64,000 bases of DNA from Erythroxylum novogranatense. Its lineage: Eukaryota; Streptophyta; Magnoliopsida; Malpighiales; Erythroxylaceae. Shown piece after piece: positions 22,278 to 33,060 of the stretch (positions are counted from its first letter, which is position 1; every line of letters starts with the position of its first letter). A program made the translations under genes and the position numbers. The stretch spans positions 59,769,567 through 59,833,566 of the forward strand of contig CM057227.1 of the NCBI GenBank assembly GCA_029891385.1. Direction: 5' to 3'. The notes below the pieces were generated by a model that saw only the letters and a list, made by a program, of their open reading frames with translations, did not search any database and was not told where the DNA came from.

Positions 22278-22678
22278 AACAACATGAGCATTGGCAGAAT
22301 GCTGACAAGACTACTAAGTGTTATATTCTAGCTTCTGTCAGCAGCATGTTGCAAAAGCAAATTTCTTGTATGAAAACTTCTAGTGCAATGTTCCATCACC
22401 TACATGAGATGTTTGGTGTGAGGACTAGGTCTGCAAGAGTGAAAGCTGTCCAAACCTTTTATAATCTCAGACAAAAACCTGGTGAACCGGTGCAGGATTA
22501 CATGATGAAGGTAATCTCTGCAGTCACTAAGGCTGTGATGCTTGGGGCAGATATGGATGTGGACACGCAGATGATTATGATCATCAATAGCTTAAACTCT
22601 TCTTTTCAGCAGTTTAAGTTGGACTATGAGCTCAATAACAAGGATTACACCTTGAGTGAGTTGATGAATACCCTCTAG
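22278..22678 (+). pseudogene. gag: Copia-1 gag, continued after Copia-2
   Basis: Resumes the gag frame interrupted at 12970: WQNADKTTKCYILAS, then HHLHEMFGVRTRSARVKA and MIMIINSLNSSFQQFKLDYE, matching Copia-2 gag closely. It ends at TAG (22676-22678) where Copia-2 has CAG, a C-to-T change. After the stop the same frame continues into the lysine-rich segment. Confidence 0.87.
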
Positions 22679-23305
22679 AACACGGAGGAGATATTGAATA
22701 TTAAGGCTCATGGGCCAGAAGCTAATATAGCTTCTTTTTCTAAGCCTAAGGGTAAGGGCAAGGAAAAGAACAAGGGTCCAATGAAAAAGAAGGCCCAAAT
22801 AGGGGTCAAGGCCAAACCCATGAAAAAAAGACCAAAGAGAACATCAAAGGAAAATGTTTCCACTGTGATGAGATGGGTCATTAGAAAAGAAACTGTCTAG
22901 ACTACCTAGAGTCCCTCAAAAGCAAACAAGGTATGGGTTTCCTAAGTTTTTAGGAACTAGAAATGTGGCAGATTTATCTAATTCTTGGATATTAGATTCA
23001 GGAGCCACTAACCATGTTTGTAATTCGTTGCAGGGGTTATTACAAAGGAGAAGCTGCCTAAAGGCTAGTTTCAAGTCAAAATAGCATATGGCTCCTATGT
23101 TTCAGCAGAATCAGTGGGAGTAGTTATCTTGGATTTTCCTAGTGGTCATAGGTTATATTTGGAGGATGTTTATTACATACCTATGATTGTAAGGAACATG
23201 GTTTCTATTTTTTGTCTAATAAAATCTAGTTATTGTTTATATTTTGAAAAGGTTGTGTCAATATATGAGAATAAGGATTTTATTTGTGATGCGATTACTA
23301 AATAG
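22679..23305 (+). pseudogene. Copia-1 zinc knuckle and protease remnants
   Basis: The lysine-rich linker (PKGKGKEKNKGPMKKKA) is open to about 22820, then a shift in an A-run moves the knuckle CFHCDEMGH into another frame, where a TGG-to-TAG stop cuts it. The protease active site WILDSGATNHVCNS reads at about 22985-23026. A further open piece (23114-23305) corresponds to the protease C-terminus (VVILDFPSGHRLYLEDVYY). It is not functional. Confidence 0.8.
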
Positions 23306-23524
23306 GGATTGTTTTTTATAGAACCTATGAAAAGCTCACTAAACACCACAGAATTGATAAAACCAAGACATTCCAATATCTATGGCATTAATTCAAAGTA
23401 TTTGTGGCATTTAAGAATGGGGTCATGTCAATCAGAAAAGACTTGACAGGTTAGTAAAGAATGGGATCCTTATGGGCTTGGATAGTGATCCATTACCCCC
23501 TGTGAATCTTGTATTGATGGAAAA

Positions 23525-24253
23525 ATGACCAAAGCCTTATTTCCTTCTAAAGGAAACAGATCTGAATCCACATTGGACCTGGTACATACCGATGTGTGTG
23601 GGCCCATGAATGTACAAGCTAGAGGAGGTTATGAATACTTCATAACTTTTATAGATGATTACTCAAGACATGGCTATTTGTATTTGATGCATAAAAAGAG
23701 TAAATCCTTTGAAAAGTTCAAAGAATTCAAAGCTAAAGCTGAGAAGCAACTTGGCAAGTCATTAAAACAACTTCGATCAGATCGAGGTGGTGAGTACTTA
23801 TGTGGAGAGTTCCAGCAATATTTAATTGACAATGGAATCGTTTTTAATTCGTCAGCTCCTCGAACACCTCAATAGAATGATGTAGTAGAGAGGAGAAATA
23901 GAACTCTATTGGAAATGGTAAGATCAATGATGTCCTATGCTAGCCTTCCAGAATCGTTATGGGGATATGCCATACAAACGACAACATATCTTCTGAACTT
24001 TGCTCCATTCAAATCGGTTCCTAAAATACCTAGGGAGTTGTGGACTGGCCGAGTGCCTTCATTGAGGCACTTGAGGACTTGGGGCTGCCCAGCCCATGTT
24101 TTAAAGCCTGAATCCACAAAGATGGAACCAAGGTCAGAATTATGTTTATTTGCAGATATCCTATTAGAACTAGAGGGTACTATTTTTACAGTCCTCAGGA
24201 AAGGAAGGTATTTATGTCGACAAATGCGACCTTCTTGGAGGAAGAGTTTGTGA
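23525..24253 (+). pseudogene. Copia-1 integrase
   Basis: Well-conserved integrase core: LVHTDVCGPMNVQARGG with the first catalytic aspartate, FITFIDDYSRHGYLYLMHKK with the second, LRSDRGGEYL, then VVERRNRTLLEMVRSMM with the catalytic glutamate. One in-frame TAG at about 23873 separates the two open parts (23525-23875 and 23909-24253). The upstream zinc region (23370-23520) is damaged. Integrase joins cDNA ends to target DNA in the nucleus. Confidence 0.85.
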
Positions 24254-24545
24254 GAAACCATAAAGGAAGAAATGAAGTAGTACTAAAGGAGTTAGCCATG
24301 TCATCCAAACCAAGACTTGTTTTGGATATGACAGAATAAGATGTTGAAATGGATTCAAGAGTTGAATCGAATATGCAACCTGAACATCAAGTTGTGCCTA
24401 GATGTAGTCGGAGGGTTGTGAGATAGCCAGATAGGTATCTGGTCTAGGAGAAGGCTTAATTTCCATCTCAGACCAAGAAGAAATAGATCCCATTACGGAT
24501 ACATAGGCTATTAATGATGTTGATGCAGGAAAATGGCTTAAGGCG

Positions 24546-24953
24546 ATGGAATCGGAAATAGATTCCATGTATACTAATGAAGTCTGGGTCCTTGTAGATC
24601 TACCACCAGGTCTAAAATCCATAGGGTGTAAATGGATCTACAAAAGAAAAAGGGGATCAGATGGAAAGGTAGAGACCTTTAAAGCTACATTAGTAGCTAA
24701 AGGCTATACTCAAAAAGAGGGTATAGACTATGAGGAGAGTTTTTCTCCGGTCACTAAGCTTAAGTCCGTCAGGATTCTTTTGGCCATAACAGCCTATTTC
24801 GATTATGAAATATGGCAAATGGATGTCAAGACCGCATTTCTGAATGGGGATCTTGAGGAGGCCATTTATATGGCTCAACTAAAAGGATTCATTGAGCCAG
24901 GTAATGAGCATAAGGTTTGCAAGTTGCAAAAGTCCATTTATGGACTTAAGTAA
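24546..24953 (+). CDS. Copia-1 reverse transcriptase N-terminal half
   Basis: 135 codons: VWVLVDLPPGLKSIGCKW, KGYTQKEGIDYEESFSPV, YEIWQMDVKTAFLNG with a catalytic aspartate, and KLQKSIYGLK. It stops at TAA (24951-24953) where Copia reverse transcriptase normally has glutamine (CAA-to-TAA). The YVDD half follows at about 25078-25092 but is cut by a deletion. Confidence 0.87.
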   Translation: MESEIDSMYTNEVWVLVDLPPGLKSIGCKWIYKRKRGSDGKVETFKATLVAKGYTQKEGIDYEESFSPVTKLKSVRILLAITAYFDYEIWQMDVKTAFLNGDLEEAIYMAQLKGFIEPGNEHKVCKLQKSIYGLK

Positions 24954-25797
24954 GCATCTAGGTCTTGGAACATTAGGTTTGATAAGGTTATGAAAACCAA
25001 TGGGTTCATACAAAACCTAGATGAGCCTTATGTTTATAAAAGAATACAAGAAGGTAAGGTTACTTTCCTAATCCTGTATGTTGATGACATTCTGCTCATT
25101 GGGAATGATGTGGGAATGTTATTTGCGATTAAGGGATGGCTGTATTCCGACAGGATATACAGATTTTGATTTCCAATCAGATGTTGATTCAAGGAAATCA
25201 ACTTCTGGTTCTATATTTACTTTAGGAGGTGGAGCCATAGTTTGAAGGAGTGTCAAGCAATCTTGTATTGCTGATTCAACTATGGAGGCTGAGTATGTTG
25301 CTGCTTGTGAAGCAGCTAAGGAAGCAGTCTGGCTTCGGAAGTTTTTAAATGATTTGGAGGTAGTTCCAGAGGTATAAAAAGTCATTACACTTTATTTTGA
25401 TAATAGTGGGGTAGTGGCTAATTCTAAAGAACCTCGAAACCACAAAGCTGCCAAACATATTGAGCGAAAGTATCATCTCATAAGGGAGATAATACAACAT
25501 GGAGAGGTGGATGTGGTAAAGATTCCCACAGAGAAAAACCTTGCTGATCCGTTCACAAAGACATTGTGTTGGACCCCACCCCCCACCCGTAGGTGTTTGC
25601 TGGTTATACTGCGGCGAGTGTTTGCGGGTTATACTGCGGCATCCAACTTAATCAGTATTGTCCCTGCCGTAGTATAACCCGCAAACACACGCTGGGTAGG
25701 AAATGTTAGCCCAGGTGTGGGGGGTGGGGTCCAACACATTGACTCAAAAGAGCTTTGAGGGTCACCTAGAAGGGATGGGAATGAGGGATATGTCAAA
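24954..25797 (+). pseudogene. Copia-1 RT end and RNase H, deleted and interrupted
   Basis: YVDDILLIGNDVG is present at about 25078-25115. Then GGATGGCTG joins directly to the RNase H part (GYTDFDFQSDVDSRKSTSG), losing about 430 bp present in Copia-2. RNase H continues with TGG-to-TGA and GAA-to-TAA stops, the NHKAAKHIERKYHLIR block and LADPFTKTL, where the 170-bp foldback element sits (25567-25736). The last residues follow it, just before the polypurine tract (25811-25821). Confidence 0.85.
25567..25736. mobile_element. 170-bp foldback element with LTR-like ends
   Basis: Flanked by the perfect 5-bp duplication CATTG (25562-25566 and 25737-25741); the uninterrupted site is in Copia-2 near 14790-14800. 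The 20-bp ends are perfect inverted repeats beginning TGTTGGACCCCACC. A second inverted pair, GTGTTTGCGGGTTATACT at about 25618 and its complement at about 25671-25688, makes an inner stem with one mismatch in 23 bp. TG..CA ends and a 5-bp duplication point to retroviral-type integrase rather than a known DNA-transposon superfamily. No coding capacity. Confidence 0.85.
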
Positions 25798-26414
25798 CTT
25801 TCTTTAGGGCAAGTGGGAGATTGTTGGAGTTATGTAAATATAGTTCCCTAGAAAGCAAGTGTATTTACATGTAACTTTATCTTCTTCAGTTATAGTTTTG
25901 TAATGAAAATATTTATTATTAATAAAATAAAAGAGTTTGGTTTTATCTGTGTGAGCGTTATATATCTGGTCAAAAGTTACCAAGATTCTTTTGTAAGTTA
26001 TATACATATACATAGAGATGTATGGGAAACATGTATATTATTAGAATATGAATTAATTGATTCCCAGTTGAATAATCAAGTTGGTCACTTAATTATAGTT
26101 TAGACTGTAGTGTTGCGATTTATCTCCATATAAGTAAAGGAGTTTACTTAAAGGGAATGATGAGTTTCATATCATGATAGTAGTAGACTGTCGATAATGG
26201 AACTATTAAATGAATCTGGAATCAAGTATGCTTTCAAGAATAAAGTGGGTCGTTACTTTAATCTTAAAACATACAACTTAAGCATTCTCGTATTTATCCA
26301 GTTTTTGCATGTTGGAATTATTAATTGAAATATGTATTAGGGAACATTCACTCAAATAAAGAGTTTATAGTGCTATCATCACTTTTAGATTTTTTAAAGG
26401 GATTTGGTGATTAA

Positions 26415-28601
26415 TGTTGGGCCCCAAATCATTCCTCTTAATGTTATTAAGTATGAATTATGTTGATTTCACAAATGGTTGCATAGTTTGATTTTTTTTA
26501 GTATTAGAGGGAAAAGTTGGATGAATTTGAGATTAGTGTGGAATTAAAGGTAATAAAAGAATAAAAGTGTATAAGGGTAAAATGGGCAAGTCACTTAAGT
26601 TGGGATGGTTAAGGCTTAACCAAGAGGGGCATTCTAGTCTTTGTGTTTCATTTAAGCTTAAAGAGTTAGAATTAGAAGAAAAGAAAGAAGGAAAGGGAGA
26701 AAGAAGAGAAGAGAGTTACGGTGGAAGAGGAGAAGAAAAAGAGAAAGGAGGAAAGCTATTTTTGGAGGATTTTCGCTCGGATTGGAGTAATATTTGGTAA
26801 TTTAAGCTCTTTTATTCTTGTTTGAGATGGATTGAACCCTAGTATTGCTTGGAATGGGGTAGAATCGTTGGAGTTAGGGCTTTTCGCAAAATGGGGAAAA
26901 TCTCTTAGGGTTGTTGATCTTATTGTGTTTTGTTGATGATTTTGTGTTAGAATGAACTTAGAAAGGAAGTATAGGACATGAATCAAGGTTTAGATGTGTT
27001 ATGTTTGCAAAAAGGGAAGGATTGAGGCTGGAAATGTCGAGAAGTCGGGTTCGGAGGTGTTCTCCAGACCCGCACGTCGCGACGTGAACAAGTCGTTCGT
27101 CGCGACGTGTATGAGGTTATTCGTTGTGACGTACACAAGTCGTTCGTCGCGATGTGCGAGGTAGATGTTTTTCGTCGGGCCAAGCGGAGGTTGTTCGCCG
27201 CGACAAATCCTTGTTTTCTAGCAAAGATGAATTTTGATGTTTTGAGCATATTTCTTGTTACAGAAGTCCTATTGAGGTGATTTTTGATGCGTTGTAAACT
27301 AGAGTCATAGATCTACAAGTTTTTTGAAGAAGAGAAGTTCTGAATCAGTCTTTAAGGATATGAAATTTTGGATGGAAGTTAAGAATAGAAATATTGTTTC
27401 AGCATGAGTTATTGAATGGGATTTTGGTTCTTATTTTAGGAAATCAAGTCAGGCAAGAGGAGCAAGAGGTTCAAGAGGAAACTCATTCCTAGGCAAGAAA
27501 AAGCAAGGAATTCAAGGTGGGTTCATGTTTATAATAGAAGACATAAGTCACTCATTGTTTTATTCAAATCGAGATAGATTTAATGCTTTAAATTGCATTA
27601 TCAATAATTGTCTTATGCGCTATTGTGAATTGATTATATGTTTGCTATATGATTTGCATTCATGATTTATGAAAAGGTTTTCAAAAAGGGGTTTTTCTCC
27701 TTTCACAAATACATGCACATGAATTCATGCTTTCCGAAATGTATGACAAGCAAGTTTACAAGCAAGCGCCAGTTTGGCAAACAAGTTTACAAGAATTTGA
27801 ATCATGCATGTTATGTGGGTTTGCGGTATGTCCCTCACGAACAGTCAAGTGTACATTGACTCACGAAAAAGCTTCTCCCGCCTGCCCGCAAGTGGCACAG
27901 GGTTCCTTACAAGGATTTCCCTCACGAAACTACGTCTACACATAATCATTCTGATGGGAATGTGTAGTACATCATGAATCAGGGACTAACCCAAACCATT
28001 ATGTTATGTTATGTATTTATGATCTGCTGTTATGTTTCATGCATCATGAACTGTTCGAGAATCAAACATTTCAAGATAATGTCCCGTACATGCTCAATTT
28101 CTATGATTTCAACAAGTATCACGACAATGAGTTATTTTTGATTACTTTCACTTATTGCTTTATTATAAATGTGTTCCCATGAGCTTTATAGCTCACCCCC
28201 TCTATTCTCCCCCATTCAGGTGACGAGCAAGAGACCGAGTGAGTCACGAGTTATGGCAGCACTCCATTTTGTGATGTTTACTTATTTTCAATGTTATATT
28301 TTTGGAAGTCAAGGCTTTAGTTACATTTCAAGTATTATTGGTTCAAGGGTATTTTGTATTTTTGGCTCTTGAACTCAAGGTTGTAATTTGGTTTGAAATG
28401 TTCTTAAAACTTTGTAAAACTCATCTTTTAGATAATGATTTATGGATGTGTTTGTTTTAATCATGAAAGCAAGTTTTCACGATGGGTCCATTGAGCTTCC
28501 GATGGTCTTTTTCCTTATTCGTTTAATTTATACGTTCCACCTCACGCATCAACCATCACGCTCTCATGTCCGATGTTGGGTCCCAGAAACGGGGTCCAAC
28601 A
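26415..28601 (+). mobile_element. Solo LTR of a Gypsy-type element
   Basis: 2,187 bp, starting TGTTGGGCCCC and ending GGGGTCCAACA, with duplication ATTAA on both sides (26410-26414 and 28602-28606). No primer site, tract or internal region, so it is a product of LTR-LTR recombination. The interrupted site is intact in the other LTRs (for example 8395-8410). It contains a CG-palindrome array (27071-27204), the hairpin GAGCT-TTAT-AGCTC (28181-28194), and a 28-bp near-palindrome at its right end. Orientation is assigned from similarity to other LTRs and is tentative. Confidence 0.85.
27071..27204. repeat. CG-palindrome array (CGTCGCGACG)
   Basis: About 134 bp with repeated GTCGTTCGTCGCGACGTG-like units, clearest at about 27092-27110 and 27140-27157, plus degenerate forms. 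CGTCGCGACG is self-complementary. It is similar in style and LTR position, but not in sequence, to the array at 5151-5286. Confidence 0.7.
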
Positions 28602-30027
28602 ATTAAACTGGAGTCAGTGGTTTGATGGACTAGCTACCCATCAAGTCTTGACACCAAGATGAGATCTTGTGTGTTAATCACCATATAATGTAAAACGGGA
28701 GATCTAGAAGGAAAAACCAACATAAGGGCAAAACGATAATTTTACCCTTTGTTGTGCGGATGGCTATAATAAGGTTCTAAATAGGGTTTGCAATTGGACA
28801 TAAAATATTTATTCTCATAATATTTAACAATTCAAGAGTTTAACTAATTGTCTTTAGTGGAATGACATTTAGTTAATAAGCTAGAATTAATTATAATGAG
28901 ATTGAATTAATTCTGGGCTTATTGGAGCTTGAATTATCAAAGTCTAATAAGATTCCCCACTTGGCTTTAAGGAAGGTCATCAAGCTAAGTAGGAAATATA
29001 AATGGAGGTTTTAGAAGCCCATAATTGAATGTTGGGCTTGGTCTAATTAATGGTTAATTAAAAGCCCAAATGTATAATTAGAAATGGGCTAGATTTTGGT
29101 TTAATGTAATTAATTAGATTAATTTTGTTAAAACAATATTTTTTTTAAAGGAGAAGTAGCAATTTCAGATTTGTTAGCTGAAATGTGAAGCTACACATTT
29201 GAAATTAAAATGTTAAAATAAAGATGGTCTTTATTATGGTTTATCATCATTAAATGAAGTTATGAACTTACCATTAAATGGTTTAATGGTTTTCTTTTAA
29301 TGTTAGCATGTAACCTATTTGCATTCATTAGATTAAAGATGAAAGATGTACATTAGATGGATTATTCTTGCCAAAACCGAAATTGGTCACTCAATTTTAG
29401 GTTATAGTCTTTTCATATAGCCATTTTAAAGATAAATGAAGAGAGTCTCATTTATTGGCAATTTTATGATTGATTAATGCAAGAAGTGATCCATTAGATG
29501 CCTCTCTCTTCTTCCATTCATGCATAACTGAAATTGGAGTGTAAGAAAGACATCTTGCATGTTCTTGAGACCTTCTCTCCTTTCATGCAAGGTAGAATTG
29601 AAAATACCAATTGAAAGAGTTTCATTTTTTGTTCTTCTTCTTCTAAGAAAATCTCCTCCAAACATTTCTTCTCCTTTCCCACCAAAGGATGTTGTTAACC
29701 TAATTATCCTTGAAGAAAAAGTGGTAAATCTAATTGGTTGAGGATACAACAACAAGGAGAAAGTAGATTGCTAAAGGAAAAGATTCAAAGGCAAAGGATT
29801 TGGATACTAGAAGAAGGAGAGGATAACACAGCGAGGATTTGAAGATGTAACAAAGGAGTCGGTAATACTCCTGATCTTGTTTATGTTTTATTATCCTTAT
29901 ACCATATCATGTATGGATTAGCATGATGATTTGGATTTGTTGCTTCCGCTACAAGTAATGATTTCTTAAAAGTTTTGAAATCTACCATTTCTCTAAATAT
30001 AGCATGCTTTGTTTTTCCGATCTAACC

Positions 30028-30650
30028 TGAGGTAAGCATGAAATTTGATTGAGCTTGGGCGAGAGAGGAATCGTTTCGTATTCACGTGCACGTCGACATA
30101 AAACCTTCTCTTAGCTACCCACTTGTGGCCCACGAGATCTAAAAAGTGGACTTGTTTCGTTCACACAGTAAACTTCGGTTTCTCTGTTTTGTTCCACGAA
30201 ACCCTCGAGCCAAATTGTGTGTGCATTTGCATTTTTGAGGTGTTTAGTTATAATGAAATTTTGAGTGTTATGCTTAGATGTGAATTCCATCCAATATTTT
30301 TCATGAGATGATGTTTTGAATTATGAGATGTGTATTTGCGATTCATTGTTGGTCCACATATATATTTGCATATGTTTGGTTGTGTGGCTCATCGCTAATG
30401 GCTATAAGTATCTTAGCCACTGATTTGTGTAGCTCAACCCAATATTTTTCCCACTCCTCAGGTGCAAATCAAGAAGACCTTTGATCCGTACAAGGCAATT
30501 GGATAAATTCCTTAACTTATGTACTAAGTTAGTGGCTAGACTTTTGAATAGCTTTATAAGCATATTGAACATTGAGCAACCAATGTAATTTGGTAACTTA
30601 TGTTAAGACTGTGATGTAATGTCGATATATAATTAAAGTTATGTATAGAA
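30028..30650 (+). repeat. Old Gypsy-type LTR fragment, right half
   Basis: Continues the LTR-like sequence of 6813-7726 after Copia-1. It resembles the solo LTR near its 3' half: a GTAGCTCAACCC..CACTCCTCAGGTGCAAATCAAGAAGACC block (30437-30479) corresponds to 28188-28234. A short hairpin GGCTA/TAGCC is at 30400-30418. It is cut on the right by Gypsy-B, and its own end is not in view. Confidence 0.5.
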
Positions 30651-32344
30651 TGTTAGGACCCGATCTCATAATCGGACCTCAACCGGAAAACGGAAAAGAC
30701 AAAAAGCAAAGGTCAAACCCATAAGTAGGCCAAAACGAAAGCGGAAGTAAAAGCATAAGCGAAATTGAAACGAAAGCGAAAACACAGAAGCGAAGCGAAC
30801 GGAAACGAAAACGCGAAACGAATAATAACCGATTCGAAAGAACGAAGCAAAGTAATTCGAATCGAATTCCAAATGAACTGAAACAAACTGAGAGGCAAGA
30901 CTCCGACATCCGCGAAGAAAAACTTTTCGAAACAGCGTCGCGTTGGATACCTTAAGAATAACTTGGTCCAAACTAATCCAAAACTGATATAAATTTTTTT
31001 GTTCATTCTTATTCCTTTCATCTTTATCAATTTTATCCAAATCAAAACAATTTAATTTCCCATTTGAAAAATTCAACCATTCTAATCTCACTAACCTTTT
31101 CCATAAGCTCAAATCACTCTTAATCCTGCATATCTTAATCGCATCTTTAAAACACTTAATCTTATACTTATTCTAACTTGTTATAAACCGATTTTTATCA
31201 AAAATCGGGCAGCATAATGGCTGTATTTTGAACAACTCAAAAAATCTGCAAATAGTTCAAATACACTTCTAAATCCCATCCACCAACAAAATTCGTCGAA
31301 CCTCCTGTCCGGAATCCCATATACAATCAACTCACAATCATACTCAAAGCACTTCAATAAATCACAATCCATAACCCAAACACAAATATTTACATTCATA
31401 AGAATCAATCTCATTTATATACATCTCAAATCAAAATACAAATTCATAATTCAATCTAAACCACTCATATTCATAAACAATCATAACTCGTATCCCAAAA
31501 TCATACACAAACCCAACTCCATACATTAATTCATAATTCATATACATCATGAAACCAAAGTGGCATTCTCAAGCCACGATACTACATCTATTGCAAAAAC
31601 CGAAATACATAAGAATACATATTTCTTTAAAATACACAACATATGTCTAAACTATTATTTTTACAAAAATCCTATTGCAACAAAAATACTATTACAAACA
31701 TAACGGATGAACTGACTTTCTTCTATCCGATCACCTTCTTGATTACCTGGAGATGGAGATGAAAGGGGGTGAGCTCGACGGCTCAATGGATAATATATTT
31801 ATAAAAGAAAAATAAGCAAAAACATTTTTCCAAAACGTTTTCCATCTTAAAATTTCAGTCTAAAAACTGGCAAATTTTCTTATTTCTCAAACTTTTCACT
31901 TTCCAAATCCTTCATAAGTAATTTCATAAATTTCTTGGTAAAAAACTTTTCCACAAATGCGCACTTGTCCCACTTATGGGACCTGACCAAACCCACATAA
32001 CACATAATAGAAAATGAAAATTTGGATTGCCCGAAGGCACATTTCGAAATCTTGCTTTTCGTGACAAGTCATAATCGAACAGAGAGTCACACAAAACCTA
32101 TAACCATATTTCAATCATTCAAAAACCAAAGGATTCTCATACATCAAAATCAAAGAATGCAATACTTTAGAAATTTCCAAATCATTCAAACACAATGAAA
32201 TCAACCACCTTAGAAAGGACAAAATTCAAAAACGAACTTAAACTATTCACCTTTGAAAAAGTCTTAAAAAACTTTACCTTAATTTCCCTCATGAAGTATA
32301 AAGGCTTAAGGCTCAATCAAAAAATCCTATTCTTCAACTAAAAA

Positions 32345-33060
32345 TGTAATTTCATAACTCTTCACACCGAACACCAAAGTTCGCAAATTTGGTATCAATA
32401 AAAAGCTCAAAAAAAACTCTACAACTTTCATGAAGAGTTTAAAAACCCATATGGCCTCTAAGGGAGTCAAACACTACTTCAAGTTACTGCCCATAAAAAT
32501 GACCCTATGAATAGTAACCATCTTCTTCCAATCCTCATAACTTCTTCCTCCAAAACTCAATCATAGCATATTATATACCAATGTAGAGATAAAAACCTAC
32601 ACTACAATCTTCAAGAAGACCCTCTTGTCAAATTCTAATTCTAAGAGGGTCAAACAATCAACCAAAGTTGTTATTCGAATAGTGAAGGTAAACGTAGCAG
32701 CAATTTTCCGAAGCTCATAACATCTTACTCCTAACTCTAAACATTACATATTATACTTCAATGAAAAGATAAAAAGACACTCTACATCTCTTCTGAAGGA
32801 TGAAACAATCAATGAAGGCCTTCAAGGGGTGAAAAACCCTTCCAAAGATACTACACAAAAACAGTCCAAACAGTATGGTAAACCGTAGTTGTTTTGTTTC
32901 AACTCTTATATATCCTTACTCCTAAGCCGAAAAATGACATATTATACATATATGAACAGATAAAATCCTAAACTACAATCTTCTAAAAGACCTCCTAATC
33001 CAATTCAACCTTTAAGGAGGTCAAAAACACAATCGAAGTTGCCGCCAAATTTGTGAAAAA
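32345..33060 (-). repeat. Degenerate ~180-bp tandem repeats inside the Gypsy-B LTR
   Basis: Four successive units begin with CATAACT-like segments near 32353, 32536, 32716 and 32905. Each has a TACATATTATAC-like segment, then AATGGAAAGATAAAA-like, CTACAACTTTCATGAAGA-like and AAGGGGGTCAAA-like segments in fixed order. More units occur at about 34840, 35019, 44908 and 45103, and in the Gypsy-C LTR (48980-49860). Confidence 0.7.

Larger units (their letters stand above)
7727..30027 (+). mobile_element. Copia-1: Ty1/Copia retrotransposon with four nested insertions
   Basis: Full element on the plus strand: 5' LTR 7727-9834, tRNA-Met primer site 9837-9849, leader, broken gag-pol, polypurine tract, and a 3' LTR from 25822 to 30027. 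The flanks are TGAAG (7722-7726) and TGAGG (30028-30032), an imperfect 5-bp duplication consistent with age. Insertions are a CACTA element, Copia-2, a 170-bp foldback element and a solo LTR. Without them it would be about 9.2 kb. Copia-2 belongs to the same family. No env-like frame follows pol. With 2.1-kb LTRs an Angela-like lineage is possible but not established. Confidence 0.85.
25822..30027 (+). repeat. Copia-1 3' LTR, interrupted by a solo LTR
   Basis: Begins TGTTGGAGTTATGT right after the tract AAGTGGGAGAT and is split at 26414/28607. Excluding the insert it is about 2.0 kb. Compared with the 5' LTR it lacks about 90 bp near 26286, and its last bases are CTAACC instead of CCAACA, so the end at 30027 is inferred by alignment. 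Confidence 0.82.

Noticed and set aside
30033..30650. Possible host gene 3' end between Copia-1 and Gypsy-B
   Set aside because: Better explained as LTR sequence similar to the solo LTR; no exon-like frame.
30666..31112. 148-codon minus-strand frame (and a related 176-codon frame at 46052-46582) as a gene
   Set aside because: Both lie at equivalent LTR ends, are dominated by F/R/S runs from a GAAAGCGAAA-type repeat, and have no recognisable domain; openness follows from composition.
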